Virus record (IMG/VR): IMGVR_UViG_3300013286_000021
Coordinates: 1-42,363 of that record
Direction: 5' to 3' (one strand)
DNA: 42,363 nucleotides
From: a virus
Under the pieces are notes generated by a model, which saw only the letters and a list, made by a program, of their open reading frames with translations, did no database searches and had not been told where the DNA came from. Below, piece by piece: positions 31,622-38,605 of this stretch. Both the position numbers and the translations under genes were made by a program. The first letter of the stretch is position 1. Every line of letters starts with the position of its first letter.

Positions 31622-31796
31622 ACGCTTACCGGCTTTTGCCCCCAGGATGTTTGAAGATGGCCCGGATGTACCTTCCTTTGCATCTGACATAAGAGGAACC
31701 ACTACTTCCGTCATCGATGCTAACGGAGCAATTGGGCGGCACCCTTATGTCGGCAGCAGTGGTACGGCGGCGCAACCGCAGCGCTACACCGTTTAA
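31575..31796 (+). CDS. Small unknown protein with FLNQY motif
   Basis: This protein of 73 residues reads NHQDGKAFLNQYVTERLPAF near the N-terminus and DVPSFASDIRGTTTSVIDAN in the middle. The AFLNQY segment recurs in the small protein at 33545 (HFLNQYMQQKR), also followed by a charged/Gln-rich stretch. Otherwise no family is recognisable. The start is an ATG without a strong ribosome site, and the gene is followed by the NblA-like gene after 38 bases. Confidence 0.5.
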   Translation: MNHQDGKAFLNQYVTERLPAFAPRMFEDGPDVPSFASDIRGTTTSVIDANGAIGRHPYVGSSGTAAQPQRYTV

Positions 31797-31834
31797 ATAA
31801 TTGCTGCTAGAATTAATCCAGTATTGGACGGCCA

Positions 31835-32056
31835 ATGAACTCGGAAGTTTCGGGACTGCCCATGGATGCGGAATTTCAAATTCACGCCGCAGCCCTGTAT
31901 GCCAGAGATCTTGACCGTGACGAGCTTGAAACAGCTTTCATTGATCTCTTCCATCAGAAGATGATCGATCGCCAGATGTTCTTGAGTATTCTCAAGGATC
32001 ACGGCATTGACGCTGATATCAACCTCAAATTCCTAACCGAAAGCCAAATTTCTTGA
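31835..32056 (+). CDS. nblA: NblA-like phycobilisome degradation adaptor
   Basis: This protein of 73 residues aligns by eye with NblA. The family core is L-x-x-E-x-x-F-x-I-R, then a helix with F-L-x-x-L-Y-x-Q-M-x-x-R-E-x-x-Y-x-x-L-L-K. Here the equivalents are LPMDAEFQIHA, FIDLFHQKMIDRQMFLSILK. The two-helix hairpin length and the spacing between the motifs match. NblA marks phycobilisomes for ClpC-dependent breakdown, and cyanophage copies have been described that act in infected cells. The remaining ten residues at the end (INLKFLTESQIS) are longer than in cyanobacterial NblA. The start is an ATG that places the motif near the N-terminus. No other photosynthesis gene is visible in the window. 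Confidence 0.6.
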   Translation: MNSEVSGLPMDAEFQIHAAALYARDLDRDELETAFIDLFHQKMIDRQMFLSILKDHGIDADINLKFLTESQIS

Positions 32057-32060
32057 TCCC

Positions 32061-32459
32061 ATGGCCACCACCAACTACGCCATCAAAGGCACCCTCGATA
32101 CCGGCTCCGTAAAGGCTCTTGATAGCGGTACCCTTGTCACTTACTTGGGGCACAATCCCCCTGGTGGTCATCGAGGTTTGAATACCCGTTTTTATAAGTT
32201 GACTTCTAGCGCTACTAACGGCACCCTTAGCTTTACGATTGACCGTTCGATTGGCGTAGAAACCATCAAGCTGTTCCGCCAAGATGGTACTGCTCTGAGC
32301 ATTCCTTCTGGCTACTCATCTTTTGGTAACATCATCAAAAACGGCAAAGGCAAAGGTATTGTGGGTGCCACCACTTCTGGCGCGGGTCAGGTGTATATTG
32401 TGATGTTGACATTAACGGGGTATAGCATTGAGTACAGCGGAAGCGCCAGAGTCGCTTAA
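32061..32459 (+). CDS. Small beta protein, unknown
   Basis: This protein of 132 residues starts four bases after the NblA-like stop. It is Thr/Ser/Gly-rich and beta-structured with GTLSFTIDRSIGVETIKLFR and GQVYIVMLTLTGYSIEYSG. The character suggests a virion appendage or secreted protein rather than an enzyme. The next gene begins 32 bases before its end. I recognise no family. Confidence 0.55.
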   Translation: MATTNYAIKGTLDTGSVKALDSGTLVTYLGHNPPGGHRGLNTRFYKLTSSATNGTLSFTIDRSIGVETIKLFRQDGTALSIPSGYSSFGNIIKNGKGKGIVGATTSGAGQVYIVMLTLTGYSIEYSGSARVA

Positions 32460-33207
32460 CGAAGAGACGGTTTCTTCTTTTTTAAATCAATATGGAATTA
32501 AGTTAATAGTTTTTTATACCGGCATGCGCACTCATGTCGGTATGGAAATGTATCGGCCGTATAAAGATAGTTTTGATAAAGAATGGCGTATTGGTTTTGC
32601 CAGTTCTAAGATGTTTGGCCGACGTGTGGGGCCAGGGTTGCGTGTCACCAAAGAAGATTGTGTCAAGCAACTTGTTGAGGACTTGAAACCATTTGCTGCA
32701 CTGGTAGAACACTATGTACAAATGCCTTTAAATGATAAACGAAAAGGAGCAATTTTAAGTTATGCGCATAGTGTTGGTATCCCCGCATTCAAAGAGTGCC
32801 GCTTACTGGAGTTAATCAATAAACGCGCTGCAAAGAATGACATCATTCGGGAATGGTCGCCTTATATCAATCCGATTTACCGTAATAAATCGCCATTCTT
32901 GCTGCAACGCCGCCGGGCGGAACTCAATATGTTCCTGGCGCACGATAAAGAAATTCCCACATTGTACAAACACAAATGCAAGTTAAAACAATGCTTGCTT
33001 AACGTAGCAGAATGCTACAACCAGACCCCTAATCAGATCAAGGCAATTGAGTATCTAGAGCGGAAGTTGGTGGAATGGGATCAGAATGGGGAAATTCTTC
33101 GTCGGTTTTGGCGGATTTGGAATACTGTTCCAGGAGGTATGGGCTCACCACGGAATTTCTTAAAGTCAACTGATCCAAAAAATCCATCAACTGAAGCTCA
33201 GGGGTAA
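32428..33207 (+). CDS. GH24-type lysozyme, degenerate active site
   Basis: This protein of 259 residues has the framework of T4-type lysozyme: YTGMRTHVGMEMYRPYKD, WRIGFASS, RVTKEDCVKQLVEDLK, then MPLNDKRKGAILSYAHSVGI, PAFKECRLLELIN and FLLQRRRAELNMF. The AxxSYxxxVGxxxF(K)xxxLLxxIN block is diagnostic of GH24. In T4 lysozyme the catalytic residues follow E-x8-D-x5-T; here Glu40 is seven residues before Asp47, and the Thr is replaced by Arg54, so the active site is altered. It may be an endolysin with changed geometry or a wall-binding remnant. The 3' end overlaps an antisense ORF. Confidence 0.75.
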   Translation: MSTAEAPESLNEETVSSFLNQYGIKLIVFYTGMRTHVGMEMYRPYKDSFDKEWRIGFASSKMFGRRVGPGLRVTKEDCVKQLVEDLKPFAALVEHYVQMPLNDKRKGAILSYAHSVGIPAFKECRLLELINKRAAKNDIIREWSPYINPIYRNKSPFLLQRRRAELNMFLAHDKEIPTLYKHKCKLKQCLLNVAECYNQTPNQIKAIEYLERKLVEWDQNGEILRRFWRIWNTVPGGMGSPRNFLKSTDPKNPSTEAQG

Positions 33208-33235
33208 GGTGATAAAGCAACTCGTCATAGTCCAT
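33038..33235 (-). CDS. Small minus-strand protein overlapping lysozyme 3' end
   Basis: This 65-residue frame starts MDYDELLYHLTPELQLMDFL and continues RNSVVSPYLLEQYSKSAK. Its ATG overlaps the stop of the upstream minus-strand gene by 11 nt (ATGGACTATGA), as in translationally coupled genes. It reads more like a real protein than its shadow, but 170 nt overlap the convergent lysozyme gene. One of the two 3' ends may be shorter in reality. Confidence 0.45.
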   Translation of the reverse strand: MDYDELLYHLTPELQLMDFLDQLTLRNSVVSPYLLEQYSKSAKTDEEFPHSDPIPPTSALDTQLP

Positions 33236-33515
33236 TTGTATTACCTTTCCGACGTTTAAAGGCAATTTTCAGGAGAATCAGATAGCCAATCAAATCCATG
33301 ACAACATCCTCATCAGTGTCAAGCAAGCCCGCACCTTTCTGAATCCTATTCAATTTGTCGTCAATTCGCACCAAAATTTGCTCTTCTGCGGATGCCTGGC
33401 TAAAAATCCGTGCAGGGTTCAATGCAGAATCACCGTATTTTTCGTTTTTCCCAAGTAACAGTTCTTTGACTTCGTCGCAAATACTAGCGATTTGAAGTTG
33501 GCTTTGAGCGGACAT
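33225..33515 (-). CDS. Conserved phage protein with KNEKYGDSA motif
   Basis: This protein of 96 residues reads ICDEVKELLLGKNEKYGDSA, LNPARIFSQASAEEQILVRI, then DDKLNRI and DVVMDLIGYLILLKIAFKRR. The pattern is one of a helical phage/bacterial family of unknown role with KNxxYGDS, RIDDKLxRI and a closing DLIGYLxLL helix. The latter arrangement (helices with acidic/basic pairs) recalls MazG-like and nucleotide-modification-associated families, but I would not call it on this alone. It lies divergent to the plus gene at 33545. Confidence 0.7.
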   Translation of the reverse strand: MSAQSQLQIASICDEVKELLLGKNEKYGDSALNPARIFSQASAEEQILVRIDDKLNRIQKGAGLLDTDEDVVMDLIGYLILLKIAFKRRKGNTNGL

Positions 33516-33544
33516 CTGTGTTCAGGGCTGTCAGAATATATTAC

Positions 33545-33823
33545 ATGAAACCACAAGGAAGTCAAGGATACGGTGTCGACAACCGTTATCGTGGCATGAA
33601 GCCAGCGCAAGACAATAGATCCGGGCAGCACTTTTTAAATCAATACATGCAACAAAAACGGCTTGCCGATAAAGATCCTATTGGTGACCAACGACAGCAA
33701 CAGGGCCGCGTGGTTATGCCTGCTATGGGCGGCACTGTTGCGGTGGGTAAAATGCCCAGTAACATGTCAAATACAGATATGCAAGTGAGTTACCGTAACC
33801 CTTTTCGTGTACAGCCGTCTTAG
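33545..33823 (+). CDS. Small Gln/Arg-rich protein with FLNQY motif
   Basis: Taking ATG 33545 gives 92 residues; the frame is open to 33518. It has NRYRGMKPAQDNRSGQHFLN, then QYMQQKRLADKDPIG, QQGRVVMPAMGGTVAVGKMP and ends QVSYRNPFRVQPS. It is basic and disordered in character with a short helical FLNQYMQQK. Its stop overlaps the convergent methyltransferase-like gene by four bases. Function unknown. Confidence 0.55.
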   Translation: MKPQGSQGYGVDNRYRGMKPAQDNRSGQHFLNQYMQQKRLADKDPIGDQRQQQGRVVMPAMGGTVAVGKMPSNMSNTDMQVSYRNPFRVQPS

Positions 33824-34452
33824 CAAATCACGGCACCCAACTCAGAGAATACTTCTTTGAAGCGAGTGGCTTGATCAAAGCCATACTCTAGCCGTGGCAA
33901 ATAAACAAAATACCCCCAAGTTAATGGAGTCCTGGAGAATTCAAAAGTCCTTCCATGGATGAGGTAAGGGCGATCCTTCGGTATGCATACGGGGTAATTC
34001 CAAATTTGTTGGCAAGTGCGAAGTGTCTCATGGTTTGTTGCGTACATAATTGCTTCCGGTATATTACGCAATTTCCATTCACGTTCCAGGCGCAAAAACC
34101 AAGCTTTTGCTGGCGCAGACGAATTACTCCCACTATGCAGACCCCACCTATAAGTACCCCGTATTTTGTTCCATGAACAGCGACCATAAGTTGGCGGGAA
34201 CATATAAGTGACCCCACACCAGGGCTCTTCAATATTCAAACCGTCTTCTTTTGGTGTATAAATTTGTTTGGCCTTAAGAAATTCGTTGTTAACTCGTTCA
34301 GTGGTACATGGATCCAAGTCAATATCACCGAGCACCGCATCAATATACGGTAAATATTCAACGGGAGTCAGCCAATCGGTGTCAAGGGAATAGACATGAG
34401 AGGCTGCTTTATACCGTGCATGCTTTATGCTTGGTGGTAATTTTAAAACCAT
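33820..34452 (-). CDS. Phage DNA adenine methyltransferase-like protein
   Basis: This protein of 210 residues resembles the phage Dam (N6-adenine) family: DWLTPVEYLPYIDAVLGDID, LDPCTTERVNNEFLKA, IYTPKEDGL, then a W-C-GVTYMFPPTYG. In the family the order WxTPxxxxxxxxxxLGxxxLDPCsxxxxxxxxA ... YtxxxDGLxxxW ... NPPY is typical. Here the catalytic NPPY is replaced by FPPTYG, which could reduce or alter activity. The second half has NIPEAIMYATNHETLRTCQQ and WNYPVCIPKDRPYLIHGRTF, the rest of the Rossmann-like fold. It ends a minus-strand operon with three upstream unknown genes. Either a base-modifying enzyme or a related inactive protein. Confidence 0.6.
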   Translation of the reverse strand: MVLKLPPSIKHARYKAASHVYSLDTDWLTPVEYLPYIDAVLGDIDLDPCTTERVNNEFLKAKQIYTPKEDGLNIEEPWCGVTYMFPPTYGRCSWNKIRGTYRWGLHSGSNSSAPAKAWFLRLEREWKLRNIPEAIMYATNHETLRTCQQIWNYPVCIPKDRPYLIHGRTFEFSRTPLTWGYFVYLPRLEYGFDQATRFKEVFSELGAVIC

Positions 34453-34455
34453 TTG

Positions 34456-34872
34456 TCAAAGAAATAGCGGGGACTTTTCTTGATCAATTTTGTAATTAAT
34501 CAAGCGCATTTGTTTTGAGTCTTGGATAATGAATAGGGCGCTTTTGCCTGGTACAAGGGCTTCCGCCTCAACAATAGCTTTCCGCATAACTTCTGCCGGA
34601 CCATCTTGGTCTTCTGATTTAAAGTCATGTTGCGCTTGCAACAGCGCGGGAAGCGTCAAGTAAAAAGCCTGGTTCTCTTGCTCTGCCTCCGGCATGTAGA
34701 TCAAAGCGCCAGGGCCCTCATTCGAGTACATCTTGAGATAATGCTCGGCCATGTCAACGCAAATCCTCTCCAGGACCAATTCAGCCATCTTTTGCTCTGT
34801 TTCCGATGGCGCGGTAAACAATAGCTTTGAAACTTTTTGATTTCTGTCTTTATCCAAGGGTTTTGCTCTCAA
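34456..34872 (-). CDS. Unknown protein upstream of methyltransferase-like gene
   Basis: This protein of 138 residues is helical and acidic, with LLFTAPSETEQKMAELVLER and YLKMYSNEGPGALIYMPEAE. The C-terminal part (ALVPGKSALFIIQDSKQMRL) forms alternate strands and helices. It overlaps the upstream gene by 23 nt and precedes the methyltransferase-like gene by three bases, so it belongs to the same operon. I recognise no domain. Confidence 0.6.
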   Translation of the reverse strand: MRAKPLDKDRNQKVSKLLFTAPSETEQKMAELVLERICVDMAEHYLKMYSNEGPGALIYMPEAEQENQAFYLTLPALLQAQHDFKSEDQDGPAEVMRKAIVEAEALVPGKSALFIIQDSKQMRLINYKIDQEKSPLFL

Positions 34873-35554
34873 CTGGCGACATCATAGCAAGGGCGCGTTG
34901 CTGTTCCAACTCCCCCCGAGTAAATTTGACAAAATGCCCAAGCCCGGAACGCTTCAACGTTTCACGGATTCTTGGCAACGGTTGATAGATAACAACCATT
35001 TTTTGCATGTTTCCAATTTTTTTAATTAGCTTCCCGTTTTCATCGCGTAACTTCATGATTTCATTTTGCCGCAGTAAATATTCAGCCACACATCGGTAAC
35101 GTCGTTTTGTTGCTAGGTCAATATCAGGAAACCGTTCACAGATCGTGGCTGGTTTCATGTCACTGAACGTAATTCGGATTTGATCCGCCAAGGAAAGACC
35201 TAGAACAAGGTCGTTGCTGCTGGTTTCGTACGTTTTTACCAACTCCAGGTAACGACGTAAATCAAGATCCTCAAAACTGCCTGACGGCGGGATGAACATT
35301 TCAACTTGTTGCGCCAGGGACGGTACGAGTTTCTCCTCATAGTTTTCTACTGTAACCTCGTCAATACCCAGTTTATTGAATCGATAACTGAGGTATTGGT
35401 GCCGCCGTGGATCAGGTTCGTCCAAGAGATCAAGACCATCGGGGGAACCCTCTTCATCTGACAGTAGCTCAATCACGGAAAAATTGCTTTGTGACAGTAG
35501 CTTAACAATTTTTCTGTGTTTTGGGAAGGGTTTTGGCCGCCCATTGTTGTTCAT
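34850..35554 (-). CDS. Unknown protein, probable DNA-associated
   Basis: This protein of 234 residues starts GRPKPFPKHRKIVKLLSQSN, a basic segment; next are an acidic Asp/Glu stretch and LPDPRRHQYLSYRF-like basic text. Residues 130-170 contain ATICERFPDIDLATKRRYRC, and residues 180-200 are a Lys/Glu helix (IMKLRDENGKLIKKIGNMQK), looking like a short coiled coil. The basic start and helix pattern suggest DNA or phage-protein contact. Overlaps of 53 and 23 nt with its neighbours mark an operon. No family recognised. Confidence 0.6.
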   Translation of the reverse strand: MNNNGRPKPFPKHRKIVKLLSQSNFSVIELLSDEEGSPDGLDLLDEPDPRRHQYLSYRFNKLGIDEVTVENYEEKLVPSLAQQVEMFIPPSGSFEDLDLRRYLELVKTYETSSNDLVLGLSLADQIRITFSDMKPATICERFPDIDLATKRRYRCVAEYLLRQNEIMKLRDENGKLIKKIGNMQKMVVIYQPLPRIRETLKRSGLGHFVKFTRGELEQQRALAMMSPVESKTLG

Positions 35555-35879
35555 GCTCTATGGCAAGGACCCAAATTTGGTAATCCCGCAATGGTTCCAT
35601 GTCTTTAAAATTCTCCGGCTTTGGTCTATTGCCGTAATTGCAGGCCTCCCATAGGGCCTTGGCCATGTTTTTTTGTTGGCTGGTCATAAGGTATTCCAAC
35701 GCCTTGGTGGACAATGATTCCAAAAGTGCGCTAAACTCCTGCTTAAACGGACTACTGCTATGAAAAAGTCTTTGACTTGGGCCGAGCTTCTCTTGTTGCT
35801 GGTTTTGCTCCCCCCTGGTGTGATCGGTATTCAACATTTGTACGGGTTTGTTTCGGATAGAATCAGCATAGAAGTGCAT
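35502..35879 (-). CDS. Unknown helical protein, first of minus-strand operon
   Basis: This protein of 125 residues begins at ATG 35879, 17 bases from the divergent plus gene at 35897. It reads EFSALLESLSTKALEYLMTS, QKNMAKALWEACNYGNRPKP and DYQIWVLAIEHEQQWAAKTL, mainly helical. The N-terminus is disordered and Gln-rich. No domain is recognised. Its overlap of 53 nt with the next gene supports joint expression, although the real start of that gene could be shorter. Confidence 0.6.
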   Translation of the reverse strand: MHFYADSIRNKPVQMLNTDHTRGEQNQQQEKLGPSQRLFHSSSPFKQEFSALLESLSTKALEYLMTSQQKNMAKALWEACNYGNRPKPENFKDMEPLRDYQIWVLAIEHEQQWAAKTLPKTQKNC

Positions 35880-35896
35880 GTCAAGAGGTAAGCGTC

Positions 35897-36316
35897 ATGG
35901 GCGGTAGTGCTCCAAGCCCCCCAACAGTTGTGATGAGCCCGCCGCCACCACCTCCTACGGTTTATCAAAATAAGAATCCTAAGGAAGCTTATGTGGCTTT
36001 AGCTGATTACGGTAAGCGTTTGTACGATCAAACGCAAGCCGCTATTGCAGAATCAAATACCATAGGCGGAACCCCCGAACAAATTGGCCAGCGTCAACTG
36101 GATACTGAAGCCAGGTCTGCCGCAGCTTACGCTAGTAGCTTACCCCAAGCAGCTTCTCCTTCGCTGAAGCAAGTCTCAGCGGATTTACTACAAAAAGCAA
36201 AAGACCGTGCAGCAGCAGGGCCGCCCGCCAGCGCTGGAACCCCCGCCTATATCCCCCCCTCTTGGGTTTATGGCCAAACTTCGCAAGAAATCAAAGATTC
36301 GCAAAAAACAGCGTAA
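35897..36316 (+). CDS. Pro-rich virion-type protein
   Basis: This protein of 139 residues starts GGSAPSPPTVVMSPPPPPP, then KEAYVALADYGKRLYDQTQA, AAIAESNTIGGTPEQI and ends around PAYIPPSWVYGQTSQEI. Proteins with a poly-Pro N-terminus followed by a helical Ala/Gln part are common in phage head or neck clusters. It stands alone on the plus strand between two minus-strand operons. It is 3 bases from the convergent antitoxin-like gene. Function unknown. Confidence 0.65.
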   Translation: MGGSAPSPPTVVMSPPPPPPTVYQNKNPKEAYVALADYGKRLYDQTQAAIAESNTIGGTPEQIGQRQLDTEARSAAAYASSLPQAASPSLKQVSADLLQKAKDRAAAGPPASAGTPAYIPPSWVYGQTSQEIKDSQKTA

Positions 36317-36319
36317 ATT

Positions 36320-36514
36320 TTAATTTTGGTCTTCATCAGTAAGATCAAAGGCGCAGTTATAAGTTTCCTTTAATACGTCATACGATTCAATAGGTAATAG
36401 AACTACAGACAGACCCTCGTCTGTAGTGATTTGATAGTGAACTTTATCGTCAACTACGCGAGCAATAATCTCGTCAAAATATTCTTCAAATTGGGGCAGG
36501 GAAATGTGTTCCAC
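36320..36514 (-). CDS. Phd/YefM antitoxin-like protein
   Basis: This protein of 64 residues has the Phd/YefM pattern: LPQFEEYFDEIIARVVDDKV, then HYQITTDEGLSVVLLPIESY and a final DVLKETY helix. The motif F...ldeii.rV...k..y.Itt.eg..vVLlPieeY is characteristic of this DNA-binding antitoxin fold. No toxin (RelE, Doc) gene is next to it, so it may be an orphan phage repressor or an antitoxin against a host toxin. It is on the minus strand next to unrelated genes. Confidence 0.7.
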   Translation of the reverse strand: MEHISLPQFEEYFDEIIARVVDDKVHYQITTDEGLSVVLLPIESYDVLKETYNCAFDLTDEDQN

Positions 36515-36553
36515 GGTAGGTGAACGGCTGATGACAGCCTAGCAGGTAAGTTT

Positions 36554-37225
36554 TTATCTCACGGTACCAAAATCAAGAGATGCTGTGACTGGCCCAGTAA
36601 CTGCATCAAAATCCAAGCGATCAATAATTCCTTCCGTAACATATCGCCAATCAGTAATTGATGTTTGCATTGTGATGCTGTACGTTGTTTCCAAATAGCG
36701 AATATCGTTTGTAATTAAAAATACATATTCCCCTGGTTCTAATTGCGTGGAGTTGTAATCACTTGATGCGGTGTCATCACTTTCGTCGTAATTAATGCTG
36801 GCCTGACTGCATACAAAGCCATTGTCATTGATGGGGAGTTCTCGCCTATGCCTACCATCCTCAACTTTGTATATTGCAATAAGAGTATTGCGATTGGTGT
36901 TGGATGTGTACGCAAATTCGCTATAGTCCTGCACAAATTGTACGGACCTAAATCGATTCAAAGTAAAGGTATAAAAAGTAGTTTGAATTCGGCTATTGCC
37001 ACCATGCGTATTTTTTATGGTAAGACTACGGTAAACGTTATCAAAACTACCAATATCAATTGCGGAGTTTAAGTTATCGCCAGGACTTGGCGGCAGTGGC
37101 GTTGAACCAAAGACGCCGGTAGAGCCGAACGCAGTGGGCCCCGTGCCGCCGGTAGGATAAGCTTCTACCTTTCCAAGATTATAGAAACCAAAGTTTTCAG
37201 GAAGGGTCGTTAAGAAGCGGCTCAT
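36554..37225 (-). CDS. Unknown beta-rich protein, possibly PPC-like
   Basis: This protein of 223 residues is Asn/Thr/Ser-rich and beta-structured. Residues 50-190 recall a pre-peptidase C-terminal-type fold: NLNSAIDIGSFDNVYRSL, FYTFTLNRFRSVQFV, TNRNTLIAIYKVEDGR and LEPGEYVFLITND. The GxxxFxFxL ... Y ... LxPGxYxF order fits that family of beta sandwiches. It is on the minus strand outside the fibre cluster. Its start overlaps the previous gene by 29 nt. The domain call is tentative. Confidence 0.55.
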   Translation of the reverse strand: MSRFLTTLPENFGFYNLGKVEAYPTGGTGPTAFGSTGVFGSTPLPPSPGDNLNSAIDIGSFDNVYRSLTIKNTHGGNSRIQTTFYTFTLNRFRSVQFVQDYSEFAYTSNTNRNTLIAIYKVEDGRHRRELPINDNGFVCSQASINYDESDDTASSDYNSTQLEPGEYVFLITNDIRYLETTYSITMQTSITDWRYVTEGIIDRLDFDAVTGPVTASLDFGTVR

Positions 37226-37526
37226 TTTCCATATTTAAGCCGGTGTAGACACAACTTGTTCTACCGCTGGCCACATACATTTCCTCCATAATTTTAGCAC
37301 GTTCGGGATAGCAGCCTTCACCCTCCATTGTTTCAATCAATTCATAACTAAGACGTTTCTCAATACAACGCCGTTCGTTATCCGCTTCTTCCCTGGTGTC
37401 ATACGGCTCTGAATAATGTACTTCTGCTCCAACGGACACCCACGCGAAATAACGAGGATTTGGTACGTGATATGCGGTGGCCAGGGTTTCAGAGCGCTTT
37501 GCTGTGGGCTTAAAAGATGTTGCCAT
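37197..37526 (-). CDS. Unknown small protein
   Basis: This protein of 109 residues has VPNPRYFAWVSVGAEVHYSE, EEADNERRCIEKRLSYELIE and a final acidic end. The first looks like an aromatic strand region, the second a charged helix. It overlaps the upstream HNH-like gene by 17 nt and the downstream gene by 29 nt, so it is read in the same operon. I recognise no family. Confidence 0.55.
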   Translation of the reverse strand: MATSFKPTAKRSETLATAYHVPNPRYFAWVSVGAEVHYSEPYDTREEADNERRCIEKRLSYELIETMEGEGCYPERAKIMEEMYVASGRTSCVYTGLNMENEPLLNDPS

Positions 37527-38079
37527 AACTGAGATCTATTGTAGTGATTTTGGCGTTGGTCGGTTCAGGCTTGATCCCAAATACCCGCAAATGTGCCGGG
37601 TTACAGCATAGCGCAGGACAGCCTTCTTGATGCGCGATCCGTAGTTTACCCGTGTAGCCCCGCGTAACCCAGAACGCAACCCTAGCCGCTGATTGGCTTT
37701 TTGTGCTATGAAATGGGGACGGAAAATACGCAATAGTTTCTGTTTCATTTCTTCGCGTGGCGCCCTCCCAAATCCAGCAATCATCTGGCCCCTTGATGTC
37801 AACTTTTTCCCAAAAAGCTTTAATAATCCAGTAATATTTCAACTTGAAATTCTTGACGTTAAGTTCACATCTGCCTGCCTTAATTTCTTCGACACAATCT
37901 AGGCATTCGTGCATCCGGCCAAAGTTTCCAATGTGCCCTACGCTGCCCCCTTTATGCCAAGGACAAGTTGTCTTCACGGAGTCCAACTGTAATTGCTGGT
38001 GCTTACCTAATTCCTCCCTAAATTTTCTGCGAATTTCCGTTAAGTTTTGTTTCAAAGCATTGTCGTTTTCAATTTCCAC
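37510..38079 (-). CDS. HNH-type endonuclease-like protein with zinc ribbon
   Basis: This protein of 189 residues has an N-terminal helix, then CPWHKGG with HECLDC (a four-ligand zinc ribbon near residues 39-62). The C-terminal half resembles the phage HNH-3 type: GPDDCWIWEGATRR, a loop, SAARVAFWVTRGYTGK and IAHQEGCPALCCNPAHLRVF. The typical CWxWxG ... aHrxa ... H.C.xxxCxNPxHL spacing is met, with His in IAHQE and NPAHL as the active-site pair. Likely a free-standing homing endonuclease or regulator derived from one. It is adjacent to a second such gene and overlaps it by 11 nt. Confidence 0.7.
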   Translation of the reverse strand: MEIENDNALKQNLTEIRRKFREELGKHQQLQLDSVKTTCPWHKGGSVGHIGNFGRMHECLDCVEEIKAGRCELNVKNFKLKYYWIIKAFWEKVDIKGPDDCWIWEGATRRNETETIAYFPSPFHSTKSQSAARVAFWVTRGYTGKLRIAHQEGCPALCCNPAHLRVFGIKPEPTNAKITTIDLSYGNIF

Positions 38080-38605
38080 CGTAGGTCTCCCCCGAGCAAA
38101 TCCTGAGGACTACATGGTAGCGCATGTTGTAGTGCCGGGCAAGGGCAGCAGCCGTCCATTTCCGTGGGTCTTTAGCCTTCAACTGTCGGATCTCCGCTAT
38201 CAACTCAGGGTTTAGGTTACCACCTTTCCTTTTGTTGTCTTCAAGCTTCACGTCACTCCTGGTGCCGAAGTAGTAGTGCTCAGGGTTGATGCACCACTGG
38301 GACTTACAGGCGGCCTTACGGACGGCCACAGGGGTCTCTGCGGTGGCGTACTGGTTGATCAGCGCAAGGACAAGGAAGCGGGCATTCTTGCCCTTGTAGT
38401 AGGGCACCAAGCGCTTACCACCCCCCGCAAAACCTCTGAGGACCGGGTGCTTATGAGATTTGACGCACCAACACTGACCAGGGGCTGCCACTACCTGGAA
38501 GTGCGCCATGGCCTCGGCAACGTAGAGAGCATCCTTCCTGGAGAGGCCGGAGAGAAGAAAAACAGCCCAAAAATCGGTTGCGTAGGTATCACCAACTAAA
38601 CGCAT
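38069..38605 (-). CDS. HNH-like protein with C-terminal helix-turn-helix
   Basis: This protein of 178 residues has an HNH-3-like core in the middle: CWCVKSHKHPVLRGF, KSQWCINPEHYYFGTRSDV (NPEH as catalytic-site motif). The C-terminal part (GNLNPELIAEIRQLKAKDP, then ALARHYNMRYHVVLRI) is a helix-turn-helix of the type fused to homing endonucleases (NUMOD/HTH-like). It begins the minus-strand unit; upstream lies the repeat-rich noncoding DNA. The next gene start overlaps its end. The codon use is GC-richer than neighbours, suggesting transfer. Confidence 0.65.
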   Translation of the reverse strand: MRLVGDTYATDFWAVFLLSGLSRKDALYVAEAMAHFQVVAAPGQCWCVKSHKHPVLRGFAGGGKRLVPYYKGKNARFLVLALINQYATAETPVAVRKAACKSQWCINPEHYYFGTRSDVKLEDNKRKGGNLNPELIAEIRQLKAKDPRKWTAAALARHYNMRYHVVLRICSGETYGGN

